This document shows, piece by piece, positions 16,999 through 25,300 of a DNA stretch of 64,000 bases. Below the pieces are notes generated by a model, which was not told where the DNA came from, did no database searches, and saw only the letters and a list, made by a program, of their open reading frames with translations. The first letter of the stretch is position 1. Each line of letters opens with the position of its first letter. The position numbers were made by a program, and so were the translations under genes. The stretch is from Ruminococcus gauvreauii. Lineage in GTDB: Bacteria > Bacillota > Clostridia > Lachnospirales > Lachnospiraceae. The DNA is taken from positions 2,728,001 through 2,792,000 of the forward strand of contig NZ_CP102290.1 in NCBI RefSeq assembly GCF_025151995.1, read 5' to 3'.

Positions 16999-17436
16999 CT
17001 AATGGCTGTTGATATAAGCATCCCGAACTTCTTCCGGCATCTCCTCAGCCGTCATACTTCGAACACGCTCTTCCCCGTTGTCTTTCAGTGCCTGCTCATA
17101 ATACCAGCATTTATATTTGATCATATCCAGCACTTTCTGCAGTTTTCGGATCTCCGCCTCGACGGATTCCCGTTGTTTCACGAACATGTTTTTCCGGAGC
17201 TCATAGGTACTGTTTCCCATGGAACACCATTTCATAAACTCCTTAATATCTTTGATCTCCATACCGGATTTTTTCAGGCATTCAATGACGCGCAGGGCTT
17301 CGAGCGTCTTGTCATTAAACCTGCGGATACCGGAAGGTTCCCTCACGATATCGGGGAATAATCCTTCCTTGTCGTAATATCTTAAGGTAGAGATGGGTAA
17401 ATCAAACATTTTTGAGACTTCACCGATACTATACAT
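16999..17436 (-). CDS. MerR-family transcriptional regulator
   Basis: A 145-residue MerR regulator. The N-terminal winged helix (MYSIGEVSKMFDLPISTLRYYDKEG) has the R-Y-Y-D motif, the second wing is SGIRRFND, and a long dimerisation coiled coil covers about residues 78-118. No metal-type Cys pair is present; a single Cys lies in the linker near residue 71, so a small-molecule or stress sensor is more likely than a metal sensor. It is divergent from the DUF362 gene, whose promoter has the 19-bp spacer that MerR proteins act on. Confidence 0.9.
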   Translation of the reverse strand: MYSIGEVSKMFDLPISTLRYYDKEGLFPDIVREPSGIRRFNDKTLEALRVIECLKKSGMEIKDIKEFMKWCSMGNSTYELRKNMFVKQRESVEAEIRKLQKVLDMIKYKCWYYEQALKDNGEERVRSMTAEEMPEEVRDAYINSH

Positions 17437-17485
17437 AGAATCCCTCCAGACATTTTATGAAAATATAAAAAACTTAAAATTATAG

Positions 17486-17516
17486 TTGACCTAAAGTCAG
17501 GTTCAGGTATTACAAT
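17486..17516 (+). promoter_or_regulatory. MerR-type promoter with 19-bp spacer and internal dyad
   Basis: TTGACC (17486-17491) and TACAAT (17511-17516) are separated by 19 bp. The spacer holds ACCTAAAG-TCAG-GTTCAGGT, an inverted repeat with 6 of 8 matching pairs. Over-long spacers with a central dyad are the classical MerR activation architecture, so the divergent MerR protein is the expected activator of the DUF362 gene. Confidence 0.75.
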
Positions 17517-17563
17517 CATAGTAACAGAAAAACCAGTTGATGTCAAAGAGGGGTAATAAAACG

Positions 17564-18448
17564 ATGAAAAAGGCAAAAGTATATTTTACAGAAAAAATCA
17601 CACCGGAAGCGGTCATCCGGATGTATCAGATGCTGGGAAAGGAACTTCCGGGAAAGGTTGCGGTAAAGGTTCACTCCGGAGAAAAGGGGAATCAGAATTA
17701 TCTGCGGCCGGCATTTTTGAAGCCGATGGTCGAGGCGGTTAATGGAACCGTCGTGGAGTGTAACACGGCATACGAGGGTGAACGGAATTCCACCGGGAAG
17801 CATATCAAGCTGATTCAGGCTCATGGATGGAACCAGTATTTTCATGTTGATCTGATGGATGCCGAGGGACCGGACCTGGTCCTGAATATTCCGAATGGGA
17901 AAATATTAAAAGAAAACTATGTGGGAAAAAATATTGCGAATTACGATTCCATGCTGGTGCTGTCCCATTTCAAGGGACATCCGGCGGGCGGCTATGGCGG
18001 AGCGCTCAAACAGCTCTCCATCGGATGCGCATCCAGCGAGGGTAAATCGCTGATCCATTCCGGAGGATATACGAATGATCAGAACATTGTGTGGGATCAT
18101 ATGGCAGAGCAGGATGTTTTCTGTGAAGCCATGGCGGATACAGCCGGAAGTGTTCTGGAGTATTTCAGAGGCAATACGGCATTTGTCAATATGATGTGCA
18201 ATCTGTCCGTGGACTGTGACTGCTGTGCGGTGGCAGAAGATCCATGTATGAAAGATATTGGTATTCTGTCGTCGCTCGATCCGGTAGCGCTTGATCAGGC
18301 GTGCATGGACCTGATCTATCGGTCGGAAGATCCGGGAAGGGACCATTTTCTGCAGAGGGTAGAATCCATGCATGGCACCCATACGATTGATGCCGCGGTG
18401 AAGCTTGGGTATGGGACGAAAGAGTATGAACTGATAAATGTGAATTAA
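17564..18448 (+). CDS. DUF362 domain-containing protein
   Basis: A 294-residue protein matching the DUF362 family (KVAVKVHSGEKGNQNYLRP near residue 32, then a S-H-F-K-G-H segment near 130). The family is often fused to or associated with ferredoxin domains. This one lacks a classical 4Fe-4S ferredoxin motif but has a Cys cluster (C-D-C-C near residue 224 and P-C-M) that could bind a cluster. ATG 17564 follows GAGGGGT; an earlier in-frame ATG lies in the promoter leader. It is the only intact gene under the MerR promoter. The function is unproven; a redox or maturation role is inference. Confidence 0.8.
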   Translation: MKKAKVYFTEKITPEAVIRMYQMLGKELPGKVAVKVHSGEKGNQNYLRPAFLKPMVEAVNGTVVECNTAYEGERNSTGKHIKLIQAHGWNQYFHVDLMDAEGPDLVLNIPNGKILKENYVGKNIANYDSMLVLSHFKGHPAGGYGGALKQLSIGCASSEGKSLIHSGGYTNDQNIVWDHMAEQDVFCEAMADTAGSVLEYFRGNTAFVNMMCNLSVDCDCCAVAEDPCMKDIGILSSLDPVALDQACMDLIYRSEDPGRDHFLQRVESMHGTHTIDAAVKLGYGTKEYELINVN

Positions 18449-18466
18449 TGGAGATTCAGACTTATC

Positions 18467-18740
18467 ATGAATTCAGATGGGGGAATACTGTGTGAGATAT
18501 CGGATCAATCAAAGGACGAAGAAGTGGACTGGAGTGCATATCAGAAAAACGGGGTTCTGGCATATATTCAGCGGCTTAGGGAGCAGAGGGGGTGGGTATT
18601 TCTGTTATGAAGGCGTTTACTGCAACCATTGCCAGCCATGCCCTGCCGGACTCAATGTGGGACTGATTAATAAGTATTAAGATCTTGCAGAATCAGGAGA
18701 TATACTCGCCGTAGGTCATTATGAAAAATTGCAGAAAATA
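18467..18740 (+). pseudogene. Decayed aldo/keto-reductase-like gene with Fe-S tail
   Basis: Two frames together resemble the intact protein encoded at 19440-20579. Frame from 18467: a D-E-E-V-D-W...G-V-L-A-Y-I-Q-R-L-R-E-Q segment like its mid-part (E-E-D-Y...F-A-D-Y-V-Q-K-L-K-Q-Q). In another frame around 18620-18680: Y-C-N-H-C-Q-P-C-P-A-G-L...N-K-Y, like its Fe-S tail, then an in-frame TAA followed by D-L-A-E-S-G-D. A large internal deletion, a frameshift and a stop have destroyed the gene. It directly follows the DUF362 gene. Confidence 0.6.
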
Positions 18741-18779
18741 AAGGGGAGCGCTTCGCTATGGGAGTGCTCCCCTTGCTGT
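18741..18779 (+). terminator. Terminator after the reductase remnant
   Basis: Perfect stem AAGGGGAGC (18741-18749) with GCTCCCCTT (18766-18774). It ends the DUF362 transcript and faces the minus-strand XRE gene. Confidence 0.65.
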
Positions 18780-18800
18780 CAAGTTCAATACTTCTTAAAT

Positions 18801-19025
18801 TTATATCTTCGGAAAGGGATTTTTACAGTCGGAAATACAGCAGATATAATTCATATCCACATTGTATAGTTTGGCAAGCCTGATCATGGCATCCAATGGG
18901 ATACGGGTTTTACCCGACTCATAATCACTGTAGGTTCGCTGACCTATATTGAGGAAGCTGCCAATGTATGCCTGCGTATAATCATTATCTTCTCTTAGTT
19001 CACGAATCCTCTTCAAGTAATTCAT
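18801..19025 (-). CDS. Small XRE-family (Cro/CI) DNA-binding protein
   Basis: A 74-residue helix-turn-helix protein. The HTH_3 core covers almost the whole chain (IRELREDNDYTQAYIGSFL...QRTYSDYESGKTRIPLDAMIRLAKLYNVD). It ends in a short Cys-containing tail (C-C-I-S-D-C) that could bind metal. There is no separate sensor domain. It is divergent from the small ORF at 19155, and the spacer carries two identical palindromes that probably form its operator. Confidence 0.85.
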   Translation of the reverse strand: MNYLKRIRELREDNDYTQAYIGSFLNIGQRTYSDYESGKTRIPLDAMIRLAKLYNVDMNYICCISDCKNPFPKI

Positions 19026-19073
19026 ACCGTCTCCTGATTTTCCAGTTGGTTTTATTTCTGTATATTGTATCCT

Positions 19074-19113
19074 AGAGTTATAAACTCTATTGACAATTAG
19101 AGTTATAAACTCT
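19074..19113. promoter_or_regulatory. Twin palindromic operators between the XRE gene and the 68-residue ORF
   Basis: Two identical copies of AGAGTTATAAACTCT (19074-19088 and 19099-19113), each a perfect 6-bp inverted repeat around 3 bases, with centres 25 bp apart. TTGACA (19090-19095) lies between them and a weak -10 (TAAACT, 19113-19118) follows at 17 bp. A protein bound to both would cover the plus-strand promoter. Confidence 0.75.
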
Positions 19114-19154
19114 AAACTGTTAATTAAGTCATAGTATGAAGGAGTAGATGAGTT

Positions 19155-19361
19155 ATGGTGAAGAGAAAAATCAATGAATTCATAAAGATGGACGACGCGA
19201 AGTTTTACGTGTCCTATTTCATAAATGACGACGAAGCAGAGCTGATAGAATTTCTAAAAATATTTCCGGAATTTATGGTGAATTTACCGAAGGATGATAT
19301 AATAAAAACTTTAAAAACCGACACGTATCAGAAGATAATGACCAGGGTGCGGGGGATATAG
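19155..19361 (+). CDS. Small uncharacterised protein (68 residues)
   Basis: I do not recognise the family. The protein is charged and helical-looking (K-I-N-E-F-I-K-M-D-D-A-K-F...D-D-E-A-E-L-I-E-F-L-K) with a conserved-looking tail F-P-E-F-M-V-N-L-P-K-D-D-I-I-K...T-Y-Q-K. GAAGGAG at 19139-19145 precedes the ATG. Its tail is repeated as broken copies immediately upstream of both c-di-GMP riboswitches (22102-22206 and 30183-30262), so the family has been copied around this locus. The twin palindromes upstream suggest control by the divergent XRE protein. A toxin/antitoxin-like or regulatory role is speculation. Confidence 0.6.
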   Translation: MVKRKINEFIKMDDAKFYVSYFINDDEAELIEFLKIFPEFMVNLPKDDIIKTLKTDTYQKIMTRVRGI

Positions 19362-19365
19362 CGAA

Positions 19366-19406
19366 AAAACAGGCATATCAGACGTTGCATCTGATATGCC
19401 TGTTTT
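19366..19406. terminator. Bidirectional terminator
   Basis: Perfect 17-bp stem AAAACAGGCATATCAGA (19366-19382) with TCTGATATGCCTGTTTT (19390-19406), loop 7. It lies between the convergent 68-residue ORF and the reductase-like gene. Confidence 0.88.
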
Positions 19407-19439
19407 GGGTGCACCCTTGCGGAGCATTTGCCTGTGCTC

Positions 19440-20579
19440 CTAAGTAAAAATCTCTGTTGCATCAGCCATGTTTTTTATGACAGGAACAGCGAACGGACAG
19501 CGCGCCTCACAGTTCCCGCATCCGATGCAGTCTCTGCCGCTGTAAGTGAGATTCGAATAGTGAGAGCGGATGGACGGTGGAATGTTGTCCGGGTCAAGGC
19601 GGGCGATATCCAGATATTTGTTTACTGTGGCAATGTCAATTTTGGCGGGGCAGGGCTGGCAATGGCTGCAGTAGACACAATTCCCTTTGAAGTCATTGCG
19701 CAGAGTGTTCATCACGTGAGTGTAATCACGTTCGCGTTCGCTTAAGTCCAGATACCGCACGGTATCGAGTACCTCTTCCCGCGACTGGCAGCCGATCATC
19801 GCGCTGGCTACAGCCGGTCGCGTCAGGGTATACTCCATGCACTGTGCCACTGTGAGAGGCTGGTCAAAGGGAGTATGTTCGGCAGAGATCAGCTTGCCTC
19901 CGCCCAGAGTCTTCATTGCAGTGACGCCGATATTCATCTTCTCACACAGCGCATACAGAGCGGCCCGCGTGGGATCAAATCCACAGAAGGCATTTTTATC
20001 CAATCCCTGGTGCAGCTCGTCTAACGCGTTTGTCTGTGCCGGATAGAGGTCGAATGCCAGGTTGATGCTGAACATCATCATCTCCGGCACGCCGGTTTTG
20101 ATCACGCGCGTTGCCATAACGGGATTATGAGAGCTGAAACCAATATGCCTGATATCTCCCTGCTGTTTCAGCTTTTGTACATAGTCGGCAAATCCTGTGT
20201 CGAATACGCCCTGATAATCTTCCTCTGAGTCAATGAAGAACATCATTCCAAAGTCAATATATCCGAAGATACGGAGCAGGTTCTCAAAATATTTTTTCAC
20301 ATTGGGTAAATCACGGCTGATATCATACTGCTGTTTGATATCAGTAGATCCAATATGGCCCTGTATCATCACTTCGCTGCGGCGTTCACCCAAAGCTCTG
20401 GCTATATTTTCACGCACCTCATTGCCGGGCATAAATACATCAAACAGATTGATGTTGTTCTCCAGCGCGGCATCGATCGTCTCTTTGACCTGTTGATAAG
20501 GTTTTCCGTCCAGATTTTCGCAGCCCAATCCTATGATGCTGCTCTTTTTTCCGGTTTTTCCTATTTCTCTATACTCCAT
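19440..20579 (-). CDS. Aldo/keto-reductase-fold protein with C-terminal 4Fe-4S motifs
   Basis: A 379-residue protein with an N-terminal AKR TIM barrel (I-G-L-G-C-E-N near 17, I-R-H-I-G-F-S-S-H-N-P near 150) and a C-terminal tail with two Cys groups, C-V-Y-C-S-H-C-Q-P-C-P and C-I-G-C-G-N-C-E-A-R-C-P, as in Fe-S-containing clostridial AKR-like proteins. The usual AKR Asp-Tyr-Lys-His tetrad is not preserved: the region after F-D reads V-F-M-P-G, the Lys strand reads V-M-I-Q-G-H, and the His strand reads M-M-F-F-I-D. A classical NADPH carbonyl reduction is therefore doubtful. A decayed AraC gene lies upstream and a decayed paralogue lies at 18467. Confidence 0.85.
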   Translation of the reverse strand: MEYREIGKTGKKSSIIGLGCENLDGKPYQQVKETIDAALENNINLFDVFMPGNEVRENIARALGERRSEVMIQGHIGSTDIKQQYDISRDLPNVKKYFENLLRIFGYIDFGMMFFIDSEEDYQGVFDTGFADYVQKLKQQGDIRHIGFSSHNPVMATRVIKTGVPEMMMFSINLAFDLYPAQTNALDELHQGLDKNAFCGFDPTRAALYALCEKMNIGVTAMKTLGGGKLISAEHTPFDQPLTVAQCMEYTLTRPAVASAMIGCQSREEVLDTVRYLDLSERERDYTHVMNTLRNDFKGNCVYCSHCQPCPAKIDIATVNKYLDIARLDPDNIPPSIRSHYSNLTYSGRDCIGCGNCEARCPFAVPVIKNMADATEIFT

Positions 20580-20639
20580 ATTTCTGCTCCTTTGCTATTA
20601 AAATTTGCTTTCACCGCAGGCGTGCACATTACACATCGC

Positions 20640-20830
20640 TGCCTGATGACGCGTTAGTCAATGTTTTTAAAATATTTAGGGGAATACCCCAGCTGCCCAG
20701 GGCCTTTAGGATTCCGCGATCAGATTGGAATCTATCGTTTAATCCTGTAGAGCTCATAGAACAGGATTTCCAGATAATTCTGCATGACGTTATGGGATCC
20801 GTATTTTTTGTCAGTCTGTTCTGTTTTCAT
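20640..20830 (-). pseudogene. Remnant of an AraC-family regulator
   Basis: On the minus strand from ATG 20830 one frame reads Y-G-S-H-N-V-M-Q-N-Y-L-E-I-L-F-Y-E-L, stop, then (after further stops) L-G-Y-S-P-K-Y-F-K-N-I-D, stop, R-V-I-R-Q. This resembles the end of an AraC ligand-domain helix and the second HTH (G-Y-S-x-x-Y-F-S-K-x-F-K-R). Most of the gene is missing. It lies just upstream of the minus-strand reductase-like gene, which it may once have controlled. The match is by eye on short segments. Confidence 0.45.
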
Positions 20831-20886
20831 TTGATAATGGTATCATAAAACCACAACAATTGAAACAAAAAAGGGGTGATGAAATT

Positions 20887-21070
20887 ATGATGGATTCCAG
20901 AGAACGAGTTTTTACCGCAGTAGAACATAAAGAGGTGGATCGTCCCCCCGTATTTGCAACGTTTACACCAAATTCTGCTCGAGGAGACAGGCACCGGGAT
21001 TGAGTTGATGCGCTCCAAACAAGTGTGCCGCATTCTCGTCTATCCGAACGGACTGCCTCAGGAGACATAA
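20887..21070 (+). pseudogene. Remnant of a uroporphyrinogen-decarboxylase-family (methyltransferase-like) gene
   Basis: A good start region (AAAAAAGGGGTGATG upstream) leads into M-M-D-S-R-E-R-V-F-T-A-V-E-H-K-E-V-D-R-P-P-V-F-A, the typical N terminus of URO-D/MtaA-type proteins. The frame stops after 38 codons. A neighbouring frame continues L-L-E-E-T-G-T-G-I-E-L-M-R-S to a TAA at 21068. The 300-plus residue body is gone. The following isomerase gene is intact, so this was probably the first gene of a small catabolic operon. Confidence 0.55.
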
Positions 21071-21152
21071 GTTAAATGATGAATGACACATGTTAGCTGC
21101 TGTAAAGCGGCAACGCCAAAAGATCAGCACAGAAAGGAAATGGTATCTAATA

Positions 21153-22037
21153 ATGAAGAAAAATGCGATTGTAATGCACTCGTCGGTCGCGGCCAGCGGC
21201 AATCTGGTGACGAATCTGAGGATAGCGAAAGAGGTTGGCTTCGACTGCGTTGAACTTACGGTGATTCCGATGATCAAACCATATCTTGAGGCGAGGCACT
21301 CATTAGAAGAACTGGCGGAACTAACAAAGGAATTTGATATCGTTGGGATCGGCTGGCTTCCGGATATTGAACGACAGGGGGAAGATTTTGAAAAGCTGAT
21401 GAAGGAAGCCCGTGAAATGTTTGAAATCGCCCACGCCATTGGCGCCGGGGGAATCGAATGCCTGACAGGCCCTGCCGATGTAAATGCTGTTCGGCATTTT
21501 AAGAACCACGAACCGTATGAGGGATACCAGGGGCTTCTCGGGCTGCCTGCCGACAAACAGATGGAGCTGCTGAAAAAGAATGTCACAGCGCTGGCGGATC
21601 TGGCCATGGATTATGGACTTTGCCTGTATCTGGAACCGCTTGGCTGGACACCCGTTAACAAAATATCACAGGCTTATGAAATCGCAAGGACCTGCGGCCG
21701 TGATAATGTGAAATGTGTGATCGATACGTGGCATGCCTATGTTGCCGGAGACACCCCGGAAGAAATAGCAGATATGGATAAGAACTATATTTACGGAGTC
21801 CATGTCAGTGATTCGCTTGAGGCAAAGGAGGGGACAGTACCGGATGAAAATATAATCCGCAACTGCGCGCTCGGCGAAGGTGTGGTCGACTATAAGCGAT
21901 ACTGCGATGCGGTGAAGGCAACTGGGTATGACGGGTGGTGGAACGCCGAGTTATTCAGCCGCCGGCAGATGCAGATGGACCCGGAAGAGGTGGCCAGGAG
22001 TATTCATGCGGAGTTGACCAGGCTGGCAAAAGGGTAA
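21153..22037 (+). CDS. Sugar phosphate isomerase/epimerase (AP endonuclease family 2 TIM barrel)
   Basis: A 294-residue xylose-isomerase-like TIM barrel. Visible metal-ligand segments are Y-L-E-P-L-G near residue 162, C-V-I-D-T-W-H-A near 189-196, G-V-H-V-S-D near 218 and W-N-A-E-L-F near 269, giving the Glu-Asp-His-Glu set of this family. ATG 21153 begins MKKNAIVMHSS; the frame extends upstream without a good ribosome site. It probably isomerises or epimerises a ketose or inosose-like compound, but the substrate is unknown. It is preceded by a URO-D remnant and ends in a strong terminator. Confidence 0.85.
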   Translation: MKKNAIVMHSSVAASGNLVTNLRIAKEVGFDCVELTVIPMIKPYLEARHSLEELAELTKEFDIVGIGWLPDIERQGEDFEKLMKEAREMFEIAHAIGAGGIECLTGPADVNAVRHFKNHEPYEGYQGLLGLPADKQMELLKKNVTALADLAMDYGLCLYLEPLGWTPVNKISQAYEIARTCGRDNVKCVIDTWHAYVAGDTPEEIADMDKNYIYGVHVSDSLEAKEGTVPDENIIRNCALGEGVVDYKRYCDAVKATGYDGWWNAELFSRRQMQMDPEEVARSIHAELTRLAKG

Positions 22038-22055
22038 GGCAGTGAGAGCGACAGC

Positions 22056-22097
22056 GGGGTGATACCGGGAGGAGCGGTGTCACCCCATTTTGTTTTT
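22056..22097 (+). terminator. Terminator after the isomerase gene
   Basis: Perfect 11-bp stem GGGGTGATACC (22056-22066) with GGTGTCACCCC (22076-22086) followed by ATTTTGTTTTT. Confidence 0.9.
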
Positions 22098-22101
22098 GTA
22101 A

Positions 22102-22206
22102 ATATTTCCAGAACTTATGACAAATTTACCGAAAAATGATATAATAAAATCACTAAAAACAAGTACGTATCAAAAAACAATGGTGGAGATACGTGGGTCA
22201 TCATAG
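22102..22206 (+). pseudogene. 5'-truncated copy of the 68-residue ORF (copy 1)
   Basis: From 22102 the frame reads I-F-P-E-L-M-T-N-L-P-K-N-D-I-I-K-S-L-K, then T-Y-Q-K-T-M, to TAG at 22204-22206. This closely matches the last 34 residues of the protein encoded at 19155-19361. The 5' half is missing, cut just after the preceding terminator. Its 3' end runs into the c-di-GMP riboswitch. Confidence 0.75.
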
Positions 22207-22284
22207 CAAAGCAGGTGAAAGCCTGTGATGCATAACTACAGGGTCTAAGCGATTAAGTACGACAGCCAGTTGCAGCATGAGGTG
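22192..22284 (+). ncRNA. c-di-GMP-I (GEMM-I) riboswitch, copy 1
   Basis: The aptamer core is recognisable: AGCAAAG, a CAGG-T-GAAA-G-CCTG hairpin with a GNRA tetraloop, GATGCATAACTA, CAGGGTCTAAG, a variable arm, and GACAGCCAGTTGC. This order is the GEMM-I consensus. The ligand-contacting G (G20 in Vibrio Vc2 numbering) is retained, so c-di-GMP rather than cGAMP is expected. The segment usually GACGCAAA reads GATGCATA, which puts U where the intercalating A47 should be; affinity may be reduced. A terminator follows at once, so control is by transcription attenuation of the large surface-protein gene at 22337. ON or OFF polarity cannot be fixed by eye. Confidence 0.85.
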
Positions 22285-22314
22285 AGCATTCTCTGATGGG
22301 GGTGCTTTTTTGTT
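22285..22314 (+). terminator. Riboswitch expression-platform terminator, copy 1
   Basis: Stem AGCATTCTC (22285-22293) with GGGGGTGCT (22298-22306), loop TGAT, followed by a run of T. It lies between the GEMM aptamer and the ribosome site of the surface-protein gene. Confidence 0.82.
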
Positions 22315-22336
22315 TAGGCAAAATGAGGGAGGGAAA

Positions 22337-25300
22337 ATGTTGAAAGAAAATGTTTCAGAGAACAAATGCCGCCTTTACCAGTCGAGGAGAAGATTCATCA
22401 GGCTATGTCTGTTCGTCTGGTGCTTTTTTTGCCTTTGGATGAGTGCTTCAGTCGTTCAGGCAGAGACTATTGATGGTTTGAAAGCAAAGTTTCCGGAAGG
22501 AAAATATTGGAATCATGCAGGGAGCGCTTCGAATAATCCCGATGGATATACCAACACCCCATGTACGCATCATGGAAACTGTTCTAAAAATGATACAGAT
22601 TATTCCGGCTGGTGCGGCTGTAATAGTTTCGGACAGGCGATCCAATGTTTTGGATTTGTGAATAAATTGACGTTTGATTATTATGGAAGTATATGTACGG
22701 GATGGAGGCAAACGAGATCACTCGATCAGTTAAAGGCAGGAGATGCGATTCGGTACAAAAATAACGGGCATTCTATCTGGGTGACTGCGGTAAATGGGGA
22801 TACCATTACCTATGCAGATTGTAATTCTGATAGGCAGTGTAAAATTATGTGGGGTAAAACCATTTCAAAAAGTGAAGTGGCTGCCACATTGACAAACGTA
22901 TACGTGGCACCTTATGCAGCTACAAATGCCTCGTCTGCCCCGACAAATCCAACCGTATCCAAAAGTGCATTTTGGTATGATATCAAAGATACAATATCCC
23001 TTTATATTCATGCGGATGGTGCCACAAGTTATTATATGTCCTTATTTAAAGACGGACAAAAAATTGTCGGAACTGATGTGAACAGCGGTACCTATACATT
23101 TGCAGCAGGCACCTATGGAGAAGGAGAGTATTCAGCATATTTTTCATGCACTAACAGCTATGGAACGGTTGACAGTTCATGGATCGAATTTGCAGTCGTA
23201 GGAAAACCAGGATATACAGGGCTAAATAAATCACAGGAATGGTATGATATCAAAGATACAATAGAAATTTCTGTAGATACGGTCTGTGCAAAAGGGGCAG
23301 TCATCGGAATCGATAAAGTCGGTGTGGGACGTGTGATTACCGAGGAGGTCAAAGACTATAAATATTCGATTGCTGCATCAGCACTTGGCATGGGAACATA
23401 TTACGTATATTTTTCTGTGTATAATGGCTCTGGAACTGTGGATACGGAAGGAATTATGTTTTCTGTTGTTGGTGGGGCTTCTTATAGCAGCGTCAAAACA
23501 GAAAAGCGTTCTTACCTTTTGGAAGAGAACATAAAAATCACCGTAGACAGCATCTGTGCAAAAGGGGCAGTTATCGGAATTGATAAGGTTGGTGCAGGGC
23601 GCGTGATCACAGAACAGGTAACGGATAATACTTACTTTGCTGCTGCATCGACGTTGGGAGCAGGAGAATACAGCGCTTATTTCAGTGTATATAATGGTTC
23701 CGGAGGGTGTGATACAGAATATGTTTCATTTACGATTGTTGATAAAAAAAATCTGGGAGACGAATTCTACGCTTATATTGAACATACGGATTCAGGAACT
23801 GTGATTACCCAAAACGGAAATAATGTGGAGGGAGACGCCAAAGCGTGTGGAAACAATCAGGTATGGCATTTTATAAGACAGCCAGATGGTTCTTACAAAA
23901 TCCTGTCAATGCTCGATGGCAGAGCTATGGATGTCACAAATTACGGAAGTTCGGGCGCAGGCACGAATGTACAGGTATACGATGAGTGGGACAGTACGGC
24001 ACAGAGGTTTAATTTGTACTATTTGGATAGTGCATATTACGTGAAACCCATATGCTGTGATATGGTTTTAGATCTTAGCGCACAAACAAGTAACCTTCAG
24101 GTATGGGGAAGAGGTGATAACTGGAATACTCAAAAATTCGATATCTATAAAATAGACAAAAACGAGATCGGACATCATTCCTATGAACAGGAAATCATCC
24201 CGCCAACCTGTACGGCTAATGGTTATACAAATTATGTCTGCAGCGAATGCGGGGATGCTTATCAGGGGGACTATACACAAGCCAGGGAGCACAGCTTTAC
24301 TGATTGGGAGATATCAAAAGAAGCTGCTTGTACAGAAGATGGAGAATGTATCAGAAGCTGCAGTGAATGCGGCATGACGGAAACGTCACTGATTAATGCA
24401 ATGGGTCATCAATATCAGGATACAGTGTTAGAACCAACAGAAACTTCTCAGGGATATACATTACACACATGCCTGGTATGTGGGGATTCCTATCAGGATT
24501 CGCTTACTGACTGGATTCCGGAAGAACATCAACACATATTTGGCATGTGGCAGATCGTAGAGGAAGCCTCCTGTACCGTGCAGGGAATGGAAAAGCGCGT
24601 CTGCAGTGAGTGCGGGAAAATAGAACACCAGGTGATTTGGGCGGCTGGTCATCGGTTTAACAGTGTGGTGTTTGCACCGACATGTACGGAACCGGGATAT
24701 ACGCTGCACCAGTGTGAGGTATGCGGCACCTCTTATCAGGATACGTTGGTTGCCAAAACGGATCACCAGCAGGGGGAATGGAGAACTTATATTACCCCAA
24801 CTTGTACCGTGGAAGGAGAGCAGACCAAAGAATGCGTCAATTGCGGGAAAGTCCTGCAGACACAAAAATTATTAAAAACAGCTCATCAATGGGGAAGTGG
24901 TGTGATTCAGGAAGCACCAGACTGTACAAAAACAGGTATCATGCAGTATTTATGTGCTGCATGTGGTGCGGAAAAAGAGGAAGCAATTTCTGCGACCGGA
25001 CATACCTGGAATGCAGTACAGACAGTTGATCAGGAACCAACCTGTACAGAAACCGGGATCAAAAGCATTCACTGCAGCATCTGTAATGTTATAAAAGAAA
25101 ACAGTGAAGAAGAGATTCCCCTTGCAGCTCACACGGAAGTAAAAGATACGGCAGTGCCCCCGACTTGCACCAAGGCAGGAAAGACCGAAGGAAGTCATTG
25201 TTCCGTATGTAATACTGTGATAAAAGAGCAGGAAGAAATCCCTGTCATCAGCCACACCTACCAATTCGACAGTCTCACGAAAGCGACACTTAGTGCAGAC

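Noticed and set aside
22102..22320. A CRISPR-like or IS-like repeat suggested by the recurrence at 30183-30390
   Set aside because: Only two copies, far apart, and the shared sequence is explained by a GEMM-I aptamer, a terminator and an ORF tail; no terminal inverted repeats or transposase.
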